Made by a program: the position numbers and the translations under genes. Positions 1 to 7,658 of a DNA stretch of 24,153 nt are shown here, in pieces. The notes under the pieces were generated by a model. It worked only from the letters and a program-made list of their open reading frames with translations, had not been told where the DNA came from and did no database searches. This DNA comes from DAOMNN01 sp050486545 (lineage in GTDB: Bacteria; Pseudomonadota; Gammaproteobacteria; Burkholderiales; Rhodocyclaceae): contig JBJHDM010000048.1 of NCBI GenBank assembly GCA_050486545.1, forward strand, positions 1 to 24,153, read 5' to 3'. Within the stretch, counting starts at the first letter, position 1, and the number at the start of each line of letters is the position of its first letter.

Positions 1-781
1 TACGCCCGCTGAGAATGTCGCTGCGCAGCGCCGTGAGGCGGTTCTTGGTCAGCCCGATCTCGCCCGAAAGGTTGAGCACCTGATCGAGCCGCGCGGTATC
101 GACGCGGATCGAGGTGTCCCGCTGACGCTCGCCCTCGCGACGTCCCGCCGGCGCAGACACCGCCCCCGGACGGTCGCTGGCCCGCCGTCCAACAGCGGCC
201 TTGATCACCTCTTCGGGGGTCTTGACGGGAACGACCGCATTCGAAGTCGTGCCCGGCTGCGGTTTGCCCCTGTCCGTTGCCGCAACACCGGTCACCGCCT
301 GATGAAGCATTTCCCAGTCGGGTTCGTCGGCATCCTGCACCGCTTCGTCTGCCGGATCGACGACGCCGTTGCGGCTTCCCGCCACAAGCTCACCCGCGAT
401 CGCCTGCCTGAGACGCTGGATCAGCCCGGCATTCGCTGCCCGCGGCTGGACACCCTGTTCGAGGGACCCGAACATTTCACGAACCGTCGCAGTCGCGTCG
501 AGAATCGCATCCATGATCTCGGAGTTGAGCTCCAGTTCGGCATTGCGCAGCTTGTCGAACAGGTTCTCGGTAAGGTGGCACAGGGTCACCAGTTCGGTGG
601 CGTTGAGAAAGCCCGCCCCACCCTTGATCGTGTGAAAGCCGCGAAAGATCTCGTTGAGCAGCCCCGTATCGTGCGGGGCGCGCTCCAGATCCACGAGCTT
701 GTTGTCGACTCCGGACAGCAGGTCCCCCGCTTCGATCAGGAAGTCCTGCAGAAGATCTTCCATTCCCGCGAAATCACTCAT
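1..781 (-). CDS. cheA: Chemotaxis histidine kinase CheA, N-terminal part (runs off the window)
   Basis: About 260 codons are present, starting at ATG 781 and open at the left edge. CheA autophosphorylates on the P1 histidine and passes phosphate to CheY. Residues 1-110 form the Hpt (P1) domain, with the phosphorylation site in FHTIKGGAGFL (His50). A low-complexity linker follows, with no clear P2 domain. The last ~35 visible residues (TSIRVDTARLDQVLNLSGE and on) match the start of the P3 dimerisation domain. The ATPase (P4) and CheW-like (P5) domains would lie outside the window. It is the last visible gene of the cheV-cheV-cheY-cheZ-cheA operon, 71 bp after cheZ. Its Shine-Dalgarno is weak (GAGA). 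Unlike the CheA-like protein at 7651-8922, this one reaches into the kinase core. Confidence 0.93.
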   Translation of the reverse strand, partial: MSDFAGMEDLLQDFLIEAGDLLSGVDNKLVDLERAPHDTGLLNEIFRGFHTIKGGAGFLNATELVTLCHLTENLFDKLRNAELELNSEIMDAILDATATVREMFGSLEQGVQPRAANAGLIQRLRQAIAGELVAGSRNGVVDPADEAVQDADEPDWEMLHQAVTGVAATDRGKPQPGTTSNAVVPVKTPEEVIKAAVGRRASDRPGAVSAPAGRREGERQRDTSIRVDTARLDQVLNLSGEIGLTKNRLTALRSDILSGR

Positions 782-852
782 GACGTTCTCGCTTCAATTG
801 TTCGTGACTGGTCGCCGCGCATCCGTGCGTCGCTTCGTTACCCATCCGTGGA

Positions 853-1713
853 TCAGAATCCGAGGCTGTCGAGCAGGTCGTCGACCTGCTCCTGCGAGGA
901 CACGACGTCCTCGCGCCCTTCGGCGTTGATCACCGGACCATTCAACAAGGAATCCAGGTTGACGGCGCTGCGCTTGTCGGCCGGCGTGGCTTCGACCAGG
1001 ACCTGCAGGAGCTGCGACTCCAGCGTCTGGGCCAGGTCCACGACCTTCTTGATGACCTGTCCGGTGAGGTCCTGGAAATCCTGTGCCATCATGATTTCCA
1101 TCAACTGTTCGTTGGTTGCCTTGCTTTGCTTCGTCACATCCCCGAGGAAGCGGCGGGTCTCTCCCGCCAGCGCCTTGAACTCCTCGACCGAGAGCTGGTT
1201 GGAAAAGAGCCGGTCCCACTTCTTCTCGAGTCCGTCTGCATCGGCCGCGACCTTGTCCTGGATCGGCATCGCGATATCGGTCGCGTTCAGCACCCTGCTG
1301 GCCGCCTGCTCGGTCATCACTGCGATGTAGTTCAGCCGCTGACGCGCGTCCGGAATCGCCTGGACGGCGTCGTTCAATACGTTTTCCGCACCCAGCGCCC
1401 GCAAGGTGTCATGCACCTGTCGCGTCATCTGGCCGATTCGATTGAACACCGCCTCCGGACTTCCGGGCTCGGCTCCGCCGGTCGCCTCGGCTGCCCTGGG
1501 CACGGATGCTTCTTCATCGGCTCCGCCGAACTCCGCCGCGACCGAATCGAACAGGGCCTGAAGCGATTCGTCGTCACCATCCTGCACATTGTCCACGGCG
1601 CCGTTGTCGACGACCTCGAGCTTCGGCTGCGCGGTTCCCGACGCAATCGTGTCGAACAAGGCCTGGAGATCCTCCGAATCCCCGCTTTCGTCGAATTTCT
1701 GCTTCTTCGTCAT
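853..1713 (-). CDS. cheZ: CheY-P phosphatase CheZ with extended N-terminus
   Basis: 286 aa, against about 214 in E. coli. CheZ dephosphorylates CheY-P to end the tumble signal. The catalytic motif DFQDLTGQ is at residues 212-219, with Asp215 and Gln219 matching E. coli Asp143 and Gln147. The C-terminus QEQVDDLLDSLGF is nearly identical to the E. coli CheY-binding tail. The first ~85 residues are extra, acidic and disordered-looking, and hold two copies of an LQALFD motif (residues 16-21 and 51-56) exactly 35 residues apart. The start has a good GGGAG Shine-Dalgarno 7 nt upstream. It lies 48 bp after cheY and 71 bp before cheA. Function is certain from the motifs; the role of the N-terminal extension is unknown. 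Confidence 0.96.
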   Translation of the reverse strand: MTKKQKFDESGDSEDLQALFDTIASGTAQPKLEVVDNGAVDNVQDGDDESLQALFDSVAAEFGGADEEASVPRAAEATGGAEPGSPEAVFNRIGQMTRQVHDTLRALGAENVLNDAVQAIPDARQRLNYIAVMTEQAASRVLNATDIAMPIQDKVAADADGLEKKWDRLFSNQLSVEEFKALAGETRRFLGDVTKQSKATNEQLMEIMMAQDFQDLTGQVIKKVVDLAQTLESQLLQVLVEATPADKRSAVNLDSLLNGPVINAEGREDVVSSQEQVDDLLDSLGF

Positions 1714-1761
1714 CCTGACACTCCCGATCGATCGCCCGCTCAGCCTATCGGCGGCGACCCG

Positions 1762-2151
1762 TCATTTGCCCATCTTCTCGAAGATCTTCTGGAGCTTCTC
1801 GGCCATCGTCGCCGACGTGAACGGCTTGACGATGTAGCCGCTGGCACCCGCCTGCGCCGCCGCGATGATGTTCTCCTTCTTCGCCTCGGCCGTGATCATC
1901 AGCACCGGCAGGTGCTTGAGCTGTGGCGAGCTGCGGATTCTCTGCAGCAGGGTGAGCCCGTCCATGTTGGGCATGTTCCAGTCGGTGACGACGAAGTCGA
2001 AACCGCCGGCTTCGAGCTTCTGCAGGGCGACCATGCCATCCTCGGCCTCGTCCACGTTGGTGAAGCCCAGTTCCTTGAGCAGGTTGCGCACGATGCGCCG
2101 CATGGTCGAGAAGTCATCGACGACTAAGAATTTCATTTTGGGATCGGACAT
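1762..2151 (-). CDS. cheY: Chemotaxis response regulator CheY
   Basis: 129 aa, a single receiver domain of the usual CheY length. When phosphorylated by CheA it binds FliM and changes flagellar rotation. All hallmark residues sit at E. coli numbering: Asp12 and Asp13 (metal binding), Asp57 (phosphoacceptor, in VVTDWNMPNMDG), Thr87, Tyr106 and Lys109. The start ATG 2151 has GGAG 6 nt upstream; an internal ATG at codon 6 is possible but less well placed. It lies 40 bp after the second cheV and 48 bp before cheZ, so kinase target and phosphatase are made together. Confidence 0.97.
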   Translation of the reverse strand: MSDPKMKFLVVDDFSTMRRIVRNLLKELGFTNVDEAEDGMVALQKLEAGGFDFVVTDWNMPNMDGLTLLQRIRSSPQLKHLPVLMITAEAKKENIIAAAQAGASGYIVKPFTSATMAEKLQKIFEKMGK

Positions 2152-2191
2152 CCTGGTCTCCGTATTCAGCTAAGGGCCGGATCCTGCAAGT

Positions 2192-3145
2192 TCAGTTTCC
2201 CCGGCTCAGCCAGGGGCGCAATGTGTCGGCCAGCACATCGGCGTCGAATTTTGCCACGTAGGCGTCCACGCCGACCTGTTTGCCCATGGCACGGTTGGCT
2301 TCCGACGACAGCGACGAATGCATGACGACCGGAATGCCGTCGAAACGCGGGTCGGACTTGATCTTGCGCGTGAGCACGTAGCCGTCCATTTCGGGCATTT
2401 CGGCATCGAGAAGAATGACGTCGACTTCCTCGCTGACATGACGCCCCGTCTGCTTGGAGTGGCCCGCCATCGCATCGAGCCGGTTCCAGGCTTCGAGACC
2501 ATTGACCGCATGCTTGTGCTTGACGCCGAGCTTGTCGAGGACCTCGGTGATCTTGCGCCGCGCCACCGCCGAATCATCGACGAAGAAGACATTGAACTCG
2601 TGCCCCCCGGCGATCGGCGGGATGGCCCCGACGATCGCGTCGCCGAAGGTGCTCGCAAGGACCGATTCGACGTCCACGATCGAGACCAGTTTTCCGTCCG
2701 GCAACTCGGTAATCGCCGTGATGAAGCTGTTGCTGCTGCTGTTCGAGACGTTGTCCGGGGCACGGACCCGGTCCCACTCGACGCGTACGATGCGATCGAC
2801 TTCCTCGACCAGGAAGCCAAGGGTGCGCTTGCTGTACTCGGTCACCATCATCGAAGCGCCCAGCGGGTCGCCCGGGTTGGCCAGACCCATGATCTTCGCG
2901 AGCGACAGCACCGGAATCACGTTGCCACGCAAGGAGATGAGTCCTTCGACACCTTTGGGCATGTTCGGCGCGCGGGTCACGAAGGGAGCGGCGGAGACTT
3001 CCCGGACCTTGAACACGTTGATGCCGAAGGTCTCGTTGGTGCCGAGCGAAAAGAGCAGGATCTCCATCCGGTTCGAGCCGGCGAGGCTGGTCCGTGCATC
3101 GATGGTGCTGAACAAGGCCTCTTCTGCGGTATTCATGATCGACAT
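2192..3145 (-). CDS. cheV: Coupling/receiver protein CheV (second of a tandem pair)
   Basis: 317 aa. The CheW-like domain spans about residues 20-170 and the receiver about 183-312. CheV couples receptors to CheA, and its receiver takes phosphate from CheA, helping adaptation or acting as a phosphate sink. Receiver residues are intact: Asp190/Asp191, phosphoacceptor Asp247 in VILLDAEMPEMDG, Ser277/278 and Lys299. A serine/asparagine-rich patch (residues 134-140) interrupts the CheW domain. The start ATG 3145 has GAGGAA 7 nt upstream, and this site overlaps the stop codon of the preceding cheV, so the two are likely translationally coupled. An alternative start is codon 4. The same-domain neighbour at 3156-4124 suggests duplication. 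Confidence 0.95.
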   Translation of the reverse strand: MSIMNTAEEALFSTIDARTSLAGSNRMEILLFSLGTNETFGINVFKVREVSAAPFVTRAPNMPKGVEGLISLRGNVIPVLSLAKIMGLANPGDPLGASMMVTEYSKRTLGFLVEEVDRIVRVEWDRVRAPDNVSNSSSNSFITAITELPDGKLVSIVDVESVLASTFGDAIVGAIPPIAGGHEFNVFFVDDSAVARRKITEVLDKLGVKHKHAVNGLEAWNRLDAMAGHSKQTGRHVSEEVDVILLDAEMPEMDGYVLTRKIKSDPRFDGIPVVMHSSLSSEANRAMGKQVGVDAYVAKFDADVLADTLRPWLSRGN

Positions 3146-3155
3146 GACGCGTTCC

Positions 3156-4124
3156 TCATTCTTCTTCGGACTGCTGGTCGGCCGGACGGATCAGCCGTCT
3201 CAGGGTCGAGGCCAACCGCTGCGGTTCGAACTTGGGCACGTACTCGTCCACGCCGACCGAGCGCCCCAGTTGCTGGTTGGACATGCCCGACAGCGACGAA
3301 TGCATGATCACCGGAATGCCGTGGAAGCGGGGGTCGGTCTTGATCGTCTTGGTCAGGATATAGCCATCCATCTCGGGCATCTCGACGTCGGTCAGGATCA
3401 GGCTGACGAGATCCTTGACCTCGCGCCCCATCGCCTGTGCATGATTGGCGATCTTCTGCAGTTCCTCCCACGCCATGCGCCCGTTGATCGCGCTCTGGTA
3501 GGGAACCTCCAGGATGTCCAGGGTCCGTTCGATCTGCTTGCGCGCGACCGAGGAATCGTCGGCAAACACGACCATGCGCTTCTCGCCCTCGATCGGCTCG
3601 ATACCCTTGAACAGAAACTCCTCGTCGTAACGCGCCGTCTCGGACAGCACCTTCTCGACATCGAGCATCATCACCAGCTGTTTCTCGGCCAGTTCGGTCA
3701 CCGCCGTGACCAGCCCGCCCATCTTCGCCGTCAACATCTCCGGAGGCACGCGCATCTGCGCCCAGTCGAGCCGCAGGATGGTATCGACCGCCTCGACGAG
3801 GAAGCCCTGGGTGTGGCCGTTGTACTCCGTCACGATCATGATGGTGCGCGGCGTATCGGACTGGATCCCGACGTACTTGGCCAGATCGACCACTGGCACC
3901 AACGCCCCGCGAAGGCTCACCATGCCCTCGACGCAGTCGGGCATTTCGGGCGCCGCGGTGATCTCGGGCGTGCGCATGACCTCGCGGACCTTGAACACGT
4001 TGATCCCGAAGATCTCCTTGCGCCTCGTACGCTGGTCGACGCCGAGCGAGAACAGCAGGATCTCCAGCTTGTTGGTCCCGGCCAGGCGTGTCCGCGCCTC
4101 GACGTTCTTGAAAAGATCAGACAT
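3156..4124 (-). CDS. cheV: Coupling/receiver protein CheV (first of a tandem pair)
   Basis: 322 aa with the same layout as its neighbour: a CheW-like domain at about residues 15-170 and a receiver at about 182-315. Asp189/Asp190, phosphoacceptor Asp246 in LILTDVEMPEMDG, Ser276/277 and Lys298 are all present, so it should accept phosphate from CheA. It differs by a short charged insertion (DQRTRRKE, residues 30-37) early in the CheW domain and an acidic C-terminal tail. It is the first gene after the FliA-type promoter at 4275-4301, with a leader of about 140 nt, and lies 10 bp from the next cheV. No separate cheW gene is visible in the window, so the CheV proteins may carry part of the coupling role. 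Confidence 0.95.
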   Translation of the reverse strand: MSDLFKNVEARTRLAGTNKLEILLFSLGVDQRTRRKEIFGINVFKVREVMRTPEITAAPEMPDCVEGMVSLRGALVPVVDLAKYVGIQSDTPRTIMIVTEYNGHTQGFLVEAVDTILRLDWAQMRVPPEMLTAKMGGLVTAVTELAEKQLVMMLDVEKVLSETARYDEEFLFKGIEPIEGEKRMVVFADDSSVARKQIERTLDILEVPYQSAINGRMAWEELQKIANHAQAMGREVKDLVSLILTDVEMPEMDGYILTKTIKTDPRFHGIPVIMHSSLSGMSNQQLGRSVGVDEYVPKFEPQRLASTLRRLIRPADQQSEEE

Positions 4125-4182
4125 TTCTTTCTCCGCAATCCGCGGTCATTGAATCCGCACCCACCCGGCACCGCCGGCCCGG

Positions 4183-4238
4183 TTCGAAGCACACCACATC
4201 GACGCTCGTTCGTAAAGGAACAAAGTCATCGCTTCGAA
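4183..4238. repeat. 8-bp inverted repeat in the cheV leader
   Basis: TTCGAAGC at 4183-4190 and GCTTCGAA at 4231-4238 are perfect inverted copies separated by 40 nt. They lie between the FliA promoter and the first cheV, so they would be transcribed. There is no U-tract, so this is not a terminator. It could be leader RNA structure, an operator, or chance. Confidence 0.4.
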
Positions 4239-4274
4239 TCCTGTTCTTTCCCGAAACCGCTCGGGTCTCTTGAT

Positions 4275-4301
4275 CTATCGGCCGCCACTCGCGCGACTTT
4301 A
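4275..4301 (-). promoter_or_regulatory. FliA (sigma-28) promoter of the cheV-cheV-cheY-cheZ-cheA operon
   Basis: On the minus strand the sequence reads TAAAGTCG-N11-GCCGATAG. The enteric sigma-28 consensus is TAAAGTTT-N11-GCCGATAA, so 6 of 8 match at -35, 7 of 8 at -10, and the spacing is exact. It sits in the 234-bp gap between cheB and cheV, in the right orientation, about 150 bp before the cheV ATG. It places the downstream five genes in the late flagellar class. Confidence 0.85.
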
Positions 4302-4358
4302 ACGGCAAACCCCACTTCGCGCCCGGCACCTTCGAAAAACGACCGGGAGTATCCCGGC

Positions 4359-5000
4359 TCAGGCGTGCGGACTGGACGCACCGACGGCCAACCTGCGCAC
4401 GACATGGGCGGCAATCTCACCCAGCGGCAGAACCTCGACCGCGGCACCGAGCGCAACCGCTTCGCGGGGCATGCCGAAGACGACACACGAATCCTGGTCC
4501 TGCGCAATCGTCCATGCGCCACGCCGCCTCATCTCCAGCAGCCCGCTCGCTCCGTCCTTGCCCATCCCGGTCAGCAGCACTCCGATCGCCGCAGCACCGA
4601 CCACCTCCGCGGCAGAACGAAACAGCACATCGACCGATGGACGATGGCGATTGACCGTCTCGCCGCGCGAGAGCACGCATTGCCAGCCGCCCCCGGCACG
4701 CCGGATGGCCAGATGCGAGTGCCCTGGTGCCACATAGGCCACGCCGCGCCGCAACGGTTCCCCGTCCTCGGCCTCCTTGACGTGGAGGGCACTCGTGCTG
4801 TCGAGCCGTCGCGCAAAGGCACCGGTGAACATCTCTGGCATGTGCTGCACGATCATCACCGGCGGCGTCGATGCCGGAAGCCCCTGCAGCACGGACTTGA
4901 CCGCTTCGGTGCCGCCGGTCGATGCGCCGATGAACACCAGGGGACCGGACTGGACCGGCACCCCGGATGGTCCGGATGCACAGTCAGTTCTGGTCTGCAC
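4359..5000 (-). CDS. cheB: CheB-type methylesterase catalytic domain without a receiver
   Basis: The reading frame covers the CheB catalytic domain only: GASTGG with the nucleophilic Ser, VQHMP with the His, and GMGKDGASG with the Asp (residues 27, 53 and 149 from a GTG at 5000). CheB removes methyl groups from, and deamidates, chemoreceptors. The usual N-terminal receiver and linker are missing: about 213 aa against about 350. The region where they would be is occupied by the end of cheR, so they are not simply frameshifted nearby. The start is uncertain. GTG 5000 overlaps the cheR stop by 17 nt but has no clear Shine-Dalgarno; ATG 5045, deeper in cheR, has GGAAAG upstream. No cheD is present. 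Confidence 0.88.
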   Translation of the reverse strand: MQTRTDCASGPSGVPVQSGPLVFIGASTGGTEAVKSVLQGLPASTPPVMIVQHMPEMFTGAFARRLDSTSALHVKEAEDGEPLRRGVAYVAPGHSHLAIRRAGGGWQCVLSRGETVNRHRPSVDVLFRSAAEVVGAAAIGVLLTGMGKDGASGLLEMRRRGAWTIAQDQDSCVVFGMPREAVALGAAVEVLPLGEIAAHVVRRLAVGASSPHA

Positions 5001-5907
5001 GCTGATATACGGTGCGCCCGAGCGGGCGAAACAGATCTGCCGCATGCAGGAAGCTTTCCGAATGCCCCGCGAACATGACACCGTCTGGCCTGAGCAGCGG
5101 AACGAAACGCTTGAGGATCGCGTACTGCGTGGACTTGTCGAAATAGATCATGACGTTTCGACAGAAGATCGCATCGAGGCCCGGCTGGATCGACCAGTTG
5201 GGCTCGAGCAGGTTGACCCGGCGAAAACTGATCAGCTTCTTCAATTCCGGCCGAACCCGGACCATCTCGGTCCCGCCGGACGATTCCCGGGTGAAGAACT
5301 GCTGCACCTGGGCGGCGGGCATCCGGGCGACGCGATCCGGCGTATAGCGGCCTTGCTGCCCGTGGGCAAGGACGCTCGTATTGACGTCGCTGGCGAGGAT
5401 ACTCACCGGCGGCGAGAGCGACTTGAAGGCCTCGCAGGCGGTGATCGCCAGCGAGTAGGGCTCCTCCCCGGTCGACGCGGCACAACACCAAATGTTGATC
5501 GTACGCCCAGAGCCGATCCGCTTGAGGCGTTCGGCCAGGATCTCGAAGTGGTGGGCCTCGCGAAAGAACGAGGTCAGGTTGGTCGTGAGCGAATTGACGA
5601 ACGCCTCCCACTCTCCGCGGTCACGCTCCACCCGGGAAAGATACTCGGCGAACGTCCGGTCGCCACACGCGCGCAGGCGTCGCGTCAGACGGCTATACAC
5701 CATGTCCTGCTTGGCCGGCGCAAGCGAAATCCCCGCATGATCGTAGATCAGCTTGCGAACGCGCTCGAAATCCGCCGACGAGAAGGCAAATTCCCGATCA
5801 CGCGTCTCCGTCGAGACCTTCATCGCTGTGATGGCGGATAGATCCAGTCGTGCCGTCGGACTCCCAGACCCCGTCGATCTGGACACAGGCCGATCCTCTT
5901 GCTTCAT
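4984..5907 (-). CDS. cheR: Chemoreceptor glutamate methyltransferase CheR
   Basis: 307 aa from ATG 5907. It methylates receptor glutamates with S-adenosylmethionine. The N-terminal helical domain spans about residues 40-110. The SAM-binding domain begins with SFFREAHHFEIL, then has the SAM loop CCAASTGEEPYSLA and the DAIFCRNVMIYFDK motif near the C-terminus. The start ATG overlaps the stop of the upstream receptor gene (ATGA) and has a GGGAGG Shine-Dalgarno about 10 nt away; a GTG 18 nt upstream is also in frame. Its 3' end overlaps the cheB frame. The first ~35 residues are poorly ordered and not part of the fold. Confidence 0.95.
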   Translation of the reverse strand: MKQEDRPVSRSTGSGSPTARLDLSAITAMKVSTETRDREFAFSSADFERVRKLIYDHAGISLAPAKQDMVYSRLTRRLRACGDRTFAEYLSRVERDRGEWEAFVNSLTTNLTSFFREAHHFEILAERLKRIGSGRTINIWCCAASTGEEPYSLAITACEAFKSLSPPVSILASDVNTSVLAHGQQGRYTPDRVARMPAAQVQQFFTRESSGGTEMVRVRPELKKLISFRRVNLLEPNWSIQPGLDAIFCRNVMIYFDKSTQYAILKRFVPLLRPDGVMFAGHSESFLHAADLFRPLGRTVYQRADQN

Positions 5908-7658
5908 TCCCGAAACACCTCCCACCCGTCGCCCGCCGCCCCGCTGCTGGCCGCGCCCCGACCGATCTTGGGCAGCGGAGCACCGAGTTCATGGCGCACG
6001 GGGCGTAAAGGTGAGATTGTCGCCGTTCTCTTGGCAGACCGCAAAGGTGGATCGGTCTCGCGATCACTTTGAACCGGGGCGGAAGGACGCGCTGCGGACC
6101 GATCGCCCCCGGTCACCTGCTCGAGGTGGCGCATGCCAGCGGTCAATCGCTCGGAGACTTCGGTTCCTTCACGGAGCAGGGTCTCGAAGTGCAGCAGATC
6201 CGAACCCAGGCGTGCAAGCAACCCGTGCACGCGCGAGCCGTCGGACCGGTCGTCGTCCTCGCAGGACGGCGCGTCGTCCTGCGGATCGGACAAAGCCTGG
6301 AGCTGTGCCCGCACCTCGCTCACGATCGCCATGCCCGCATCGACATGCCCCACCGAGTCCTTCATGACCTCATGCAGACCGACGGCACACTCGGACATGT
6401 CGCGCACAAGCTCACGCCCCTCTTCCAGAACCGAAGTCGGCATGCGCTCCGACGTCTGCAGCAGATCGAGCGCGGCGTTGAGCACCAGAAGCCGGTTCCG
6501 GAAAGTCACCCCATCCAGACGTGCGACCAGATCGTCGCCGCTTCGCAAGGACTCGCGAATGCCGTCGAGCGGGGACGAGAGTTGGTCGATCGCCCGTGCC
6601 AGACCGTTGCCCGACCGCAACCCCCGCCCGGAACCTGCAACGGGATCACCAAGAGCGATCTCGGTCCGGAGGGTGCGAGCGATCTCGAGCAGCCCGTCGA
6701 GCGCACGCTCCTGTTCGTCCGAGCGCGCCCGAAATGCGGCCGCCTCGGCGCAAACCCGCTCGACGGCCGCATGCAAGATCCGGCCATCGAGGTGGCCAAG
6801 CGCCTCACCGCTCCCGGCAACGGAACCGGCCGACACCAGGTCCGCATCCAGCCTCGTCTGCAAGACCTTGATCGCCTGGAGCAGGCGTCCCGATTCGTCA
6901 TCGCGCGAACAATCGACCGGTGAGCCGAACTCGCCGGTCGCCAGAACCTCGACGACCCGCCGCGCATCGTGGATTCGGCGAACCTGACTCGTCCCGACGA
7001 GGACGACGAGCGCGACACCGATTCCGACACCGACCAGGCCCGGAACCAGCCCCCAGGTACCGACCCCCTCCGGCCAGCCCCGCAAGCCCCCTGCGGCCGC
7101 AAGACCGAGCACGAATCCGGAGAGCGCCGTCACGCCCACACCGAAGAGGAGCTTGCGACGGGCCGGAATGTCGGCCAGGCGTCGCAGCAAGCGCGCCACC
7201 GGATTCGCCGACACCACCGCACCATGCTCGATCGCCACGTCATCGGCACGCCGTTCTCGAAAGCGTCTATAGGCCTCGTCGGCCCGGTCGACCTGGTGAC
7301 GCATCGCCCGGCGAAACACCGAGACCACACGCTCCCGGCGCACGCCATTGGACACCGGCACCATGTCCGCCTGCACCCAGCAAAACTCCCCGGTCCGGCA
7401 ACACAGCTTGAGGACACCCGACCACGGCCGGCCGGCGTCGAGGTCGCGGCGCAAGTCCTCGACCACCTCGCGCGGAACATCCGAATGCAGCAGCGTCTCG
7501 TGGTATTCGCCGATCAGTTCCTGCGCATCGTAACCGCTCAGCCGCTGCAGATCGCCGCTGATCCCGGACAGACGACCTTCGGCATCGAGCCTTGCGATCA
7601 GCACGGCATCGAGCGGCACCTCGATCTCGCGACGGGTCGGCGTCCACGGCTCATGCAT
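5904..7658 (-). CDS. PAS-domain chemoreceptor-like protein with degenerate signalling tip
   Basis: 584 aa. An Aer-like PAS domain (about 15-120, with GRPWSGVLK and FCWVQADMVPV) is followed by two membrane segments (about 170-192 and 202-224), a HAMP-like stretch (227-272) and a long helical region with recognisable but decayed receptor features. FRNRLLVLNAALDLLQTSE (386-404) aligns with the receptor tip, keeping LNAA but losing the Glu/Arg and the following GRGFAVVA-type segment. DSVGHVDAG (434-442) is also a receptor remnant. The C-terminal ~70 residues are low complexity. ATG 7658 overlaps the stop of the Hpt/CheW gene by 8 nt and has GGGAG upstream. It sits at the mcp position before cheR. 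It may be a redox or energy sensor or a decayed receptor. Confidence 0.8.
   Translation of the reverse strand: MHEPWTPTRREIEVPLDAVLIARLDAEGRLSGISGDLQRLSGYDAQELIGEYHETLLHSDVPREVVEDLRRDLDAGRPWSGVLKLCCRTGEFCWVQADMVPVSNGVRRERVVSVFRRAMRHQVDRADEAYRRFRERRADDVAIEHGAVVSANPVARLLRRLADIPARRKLLFGVGVTALSGFVLGLAAAGGLRGWPEGVGTWGLVPGLVGVGIGVALVVLVGTSQVRRIHDARRVVEVLATGEFGSPVDCSRDDESGRLLQAIKVLQTRLDADLVSAGSVAGSGEALGHLDGRILHAAVERVCAEAAAFRARSDEQERALDGLLEIARTLRTEIALGDPVAGSGRGLRSGNGLARAIDQLSSPLDGIRESLRSGDDLVARLDGVTFRNRLLVLNAALDLLQTSERMPTSVLEEGRELVRDMSECAVGLHEVMKDSVGHVDAGMAIVSEVRAQLQALSDPQDDAPSCEDDDRSDGSRVHGLLARLGSDLLHFETLLREGTEVSERLTAGMRHLEQVTGGDRSAARPSAPVQSDRETDPPLRSAKRTATISPLRPVRHELGAPLPKIGRGAASSGAAGDGWEVFRE

Noticed and set aside
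1740..1752. GCCGATAG on the minus strand between cheY and cheZ, resembling a FliA -10
   Set aside because: No TAAA-like -35 at 15 bp; the nearest CAAA is 3 bp too close, and the genes are closely spaced in one operon.
4245..4265. CCCGA/TCGGG hairpin in the cheB-cheV gap as a cheB terminator
   Set aside because: The stem is only 5 bp and AAAG, not a T-tract, follows on the minus strand; it is also downstream of the FliA promoter.
2454..5078. 874-codon plus-strand open frame across the cheV and cheB region
   Set aside because: It is a GC-rich antisense shadow of four clearly recognised minus-strand genes with no domain of its own.
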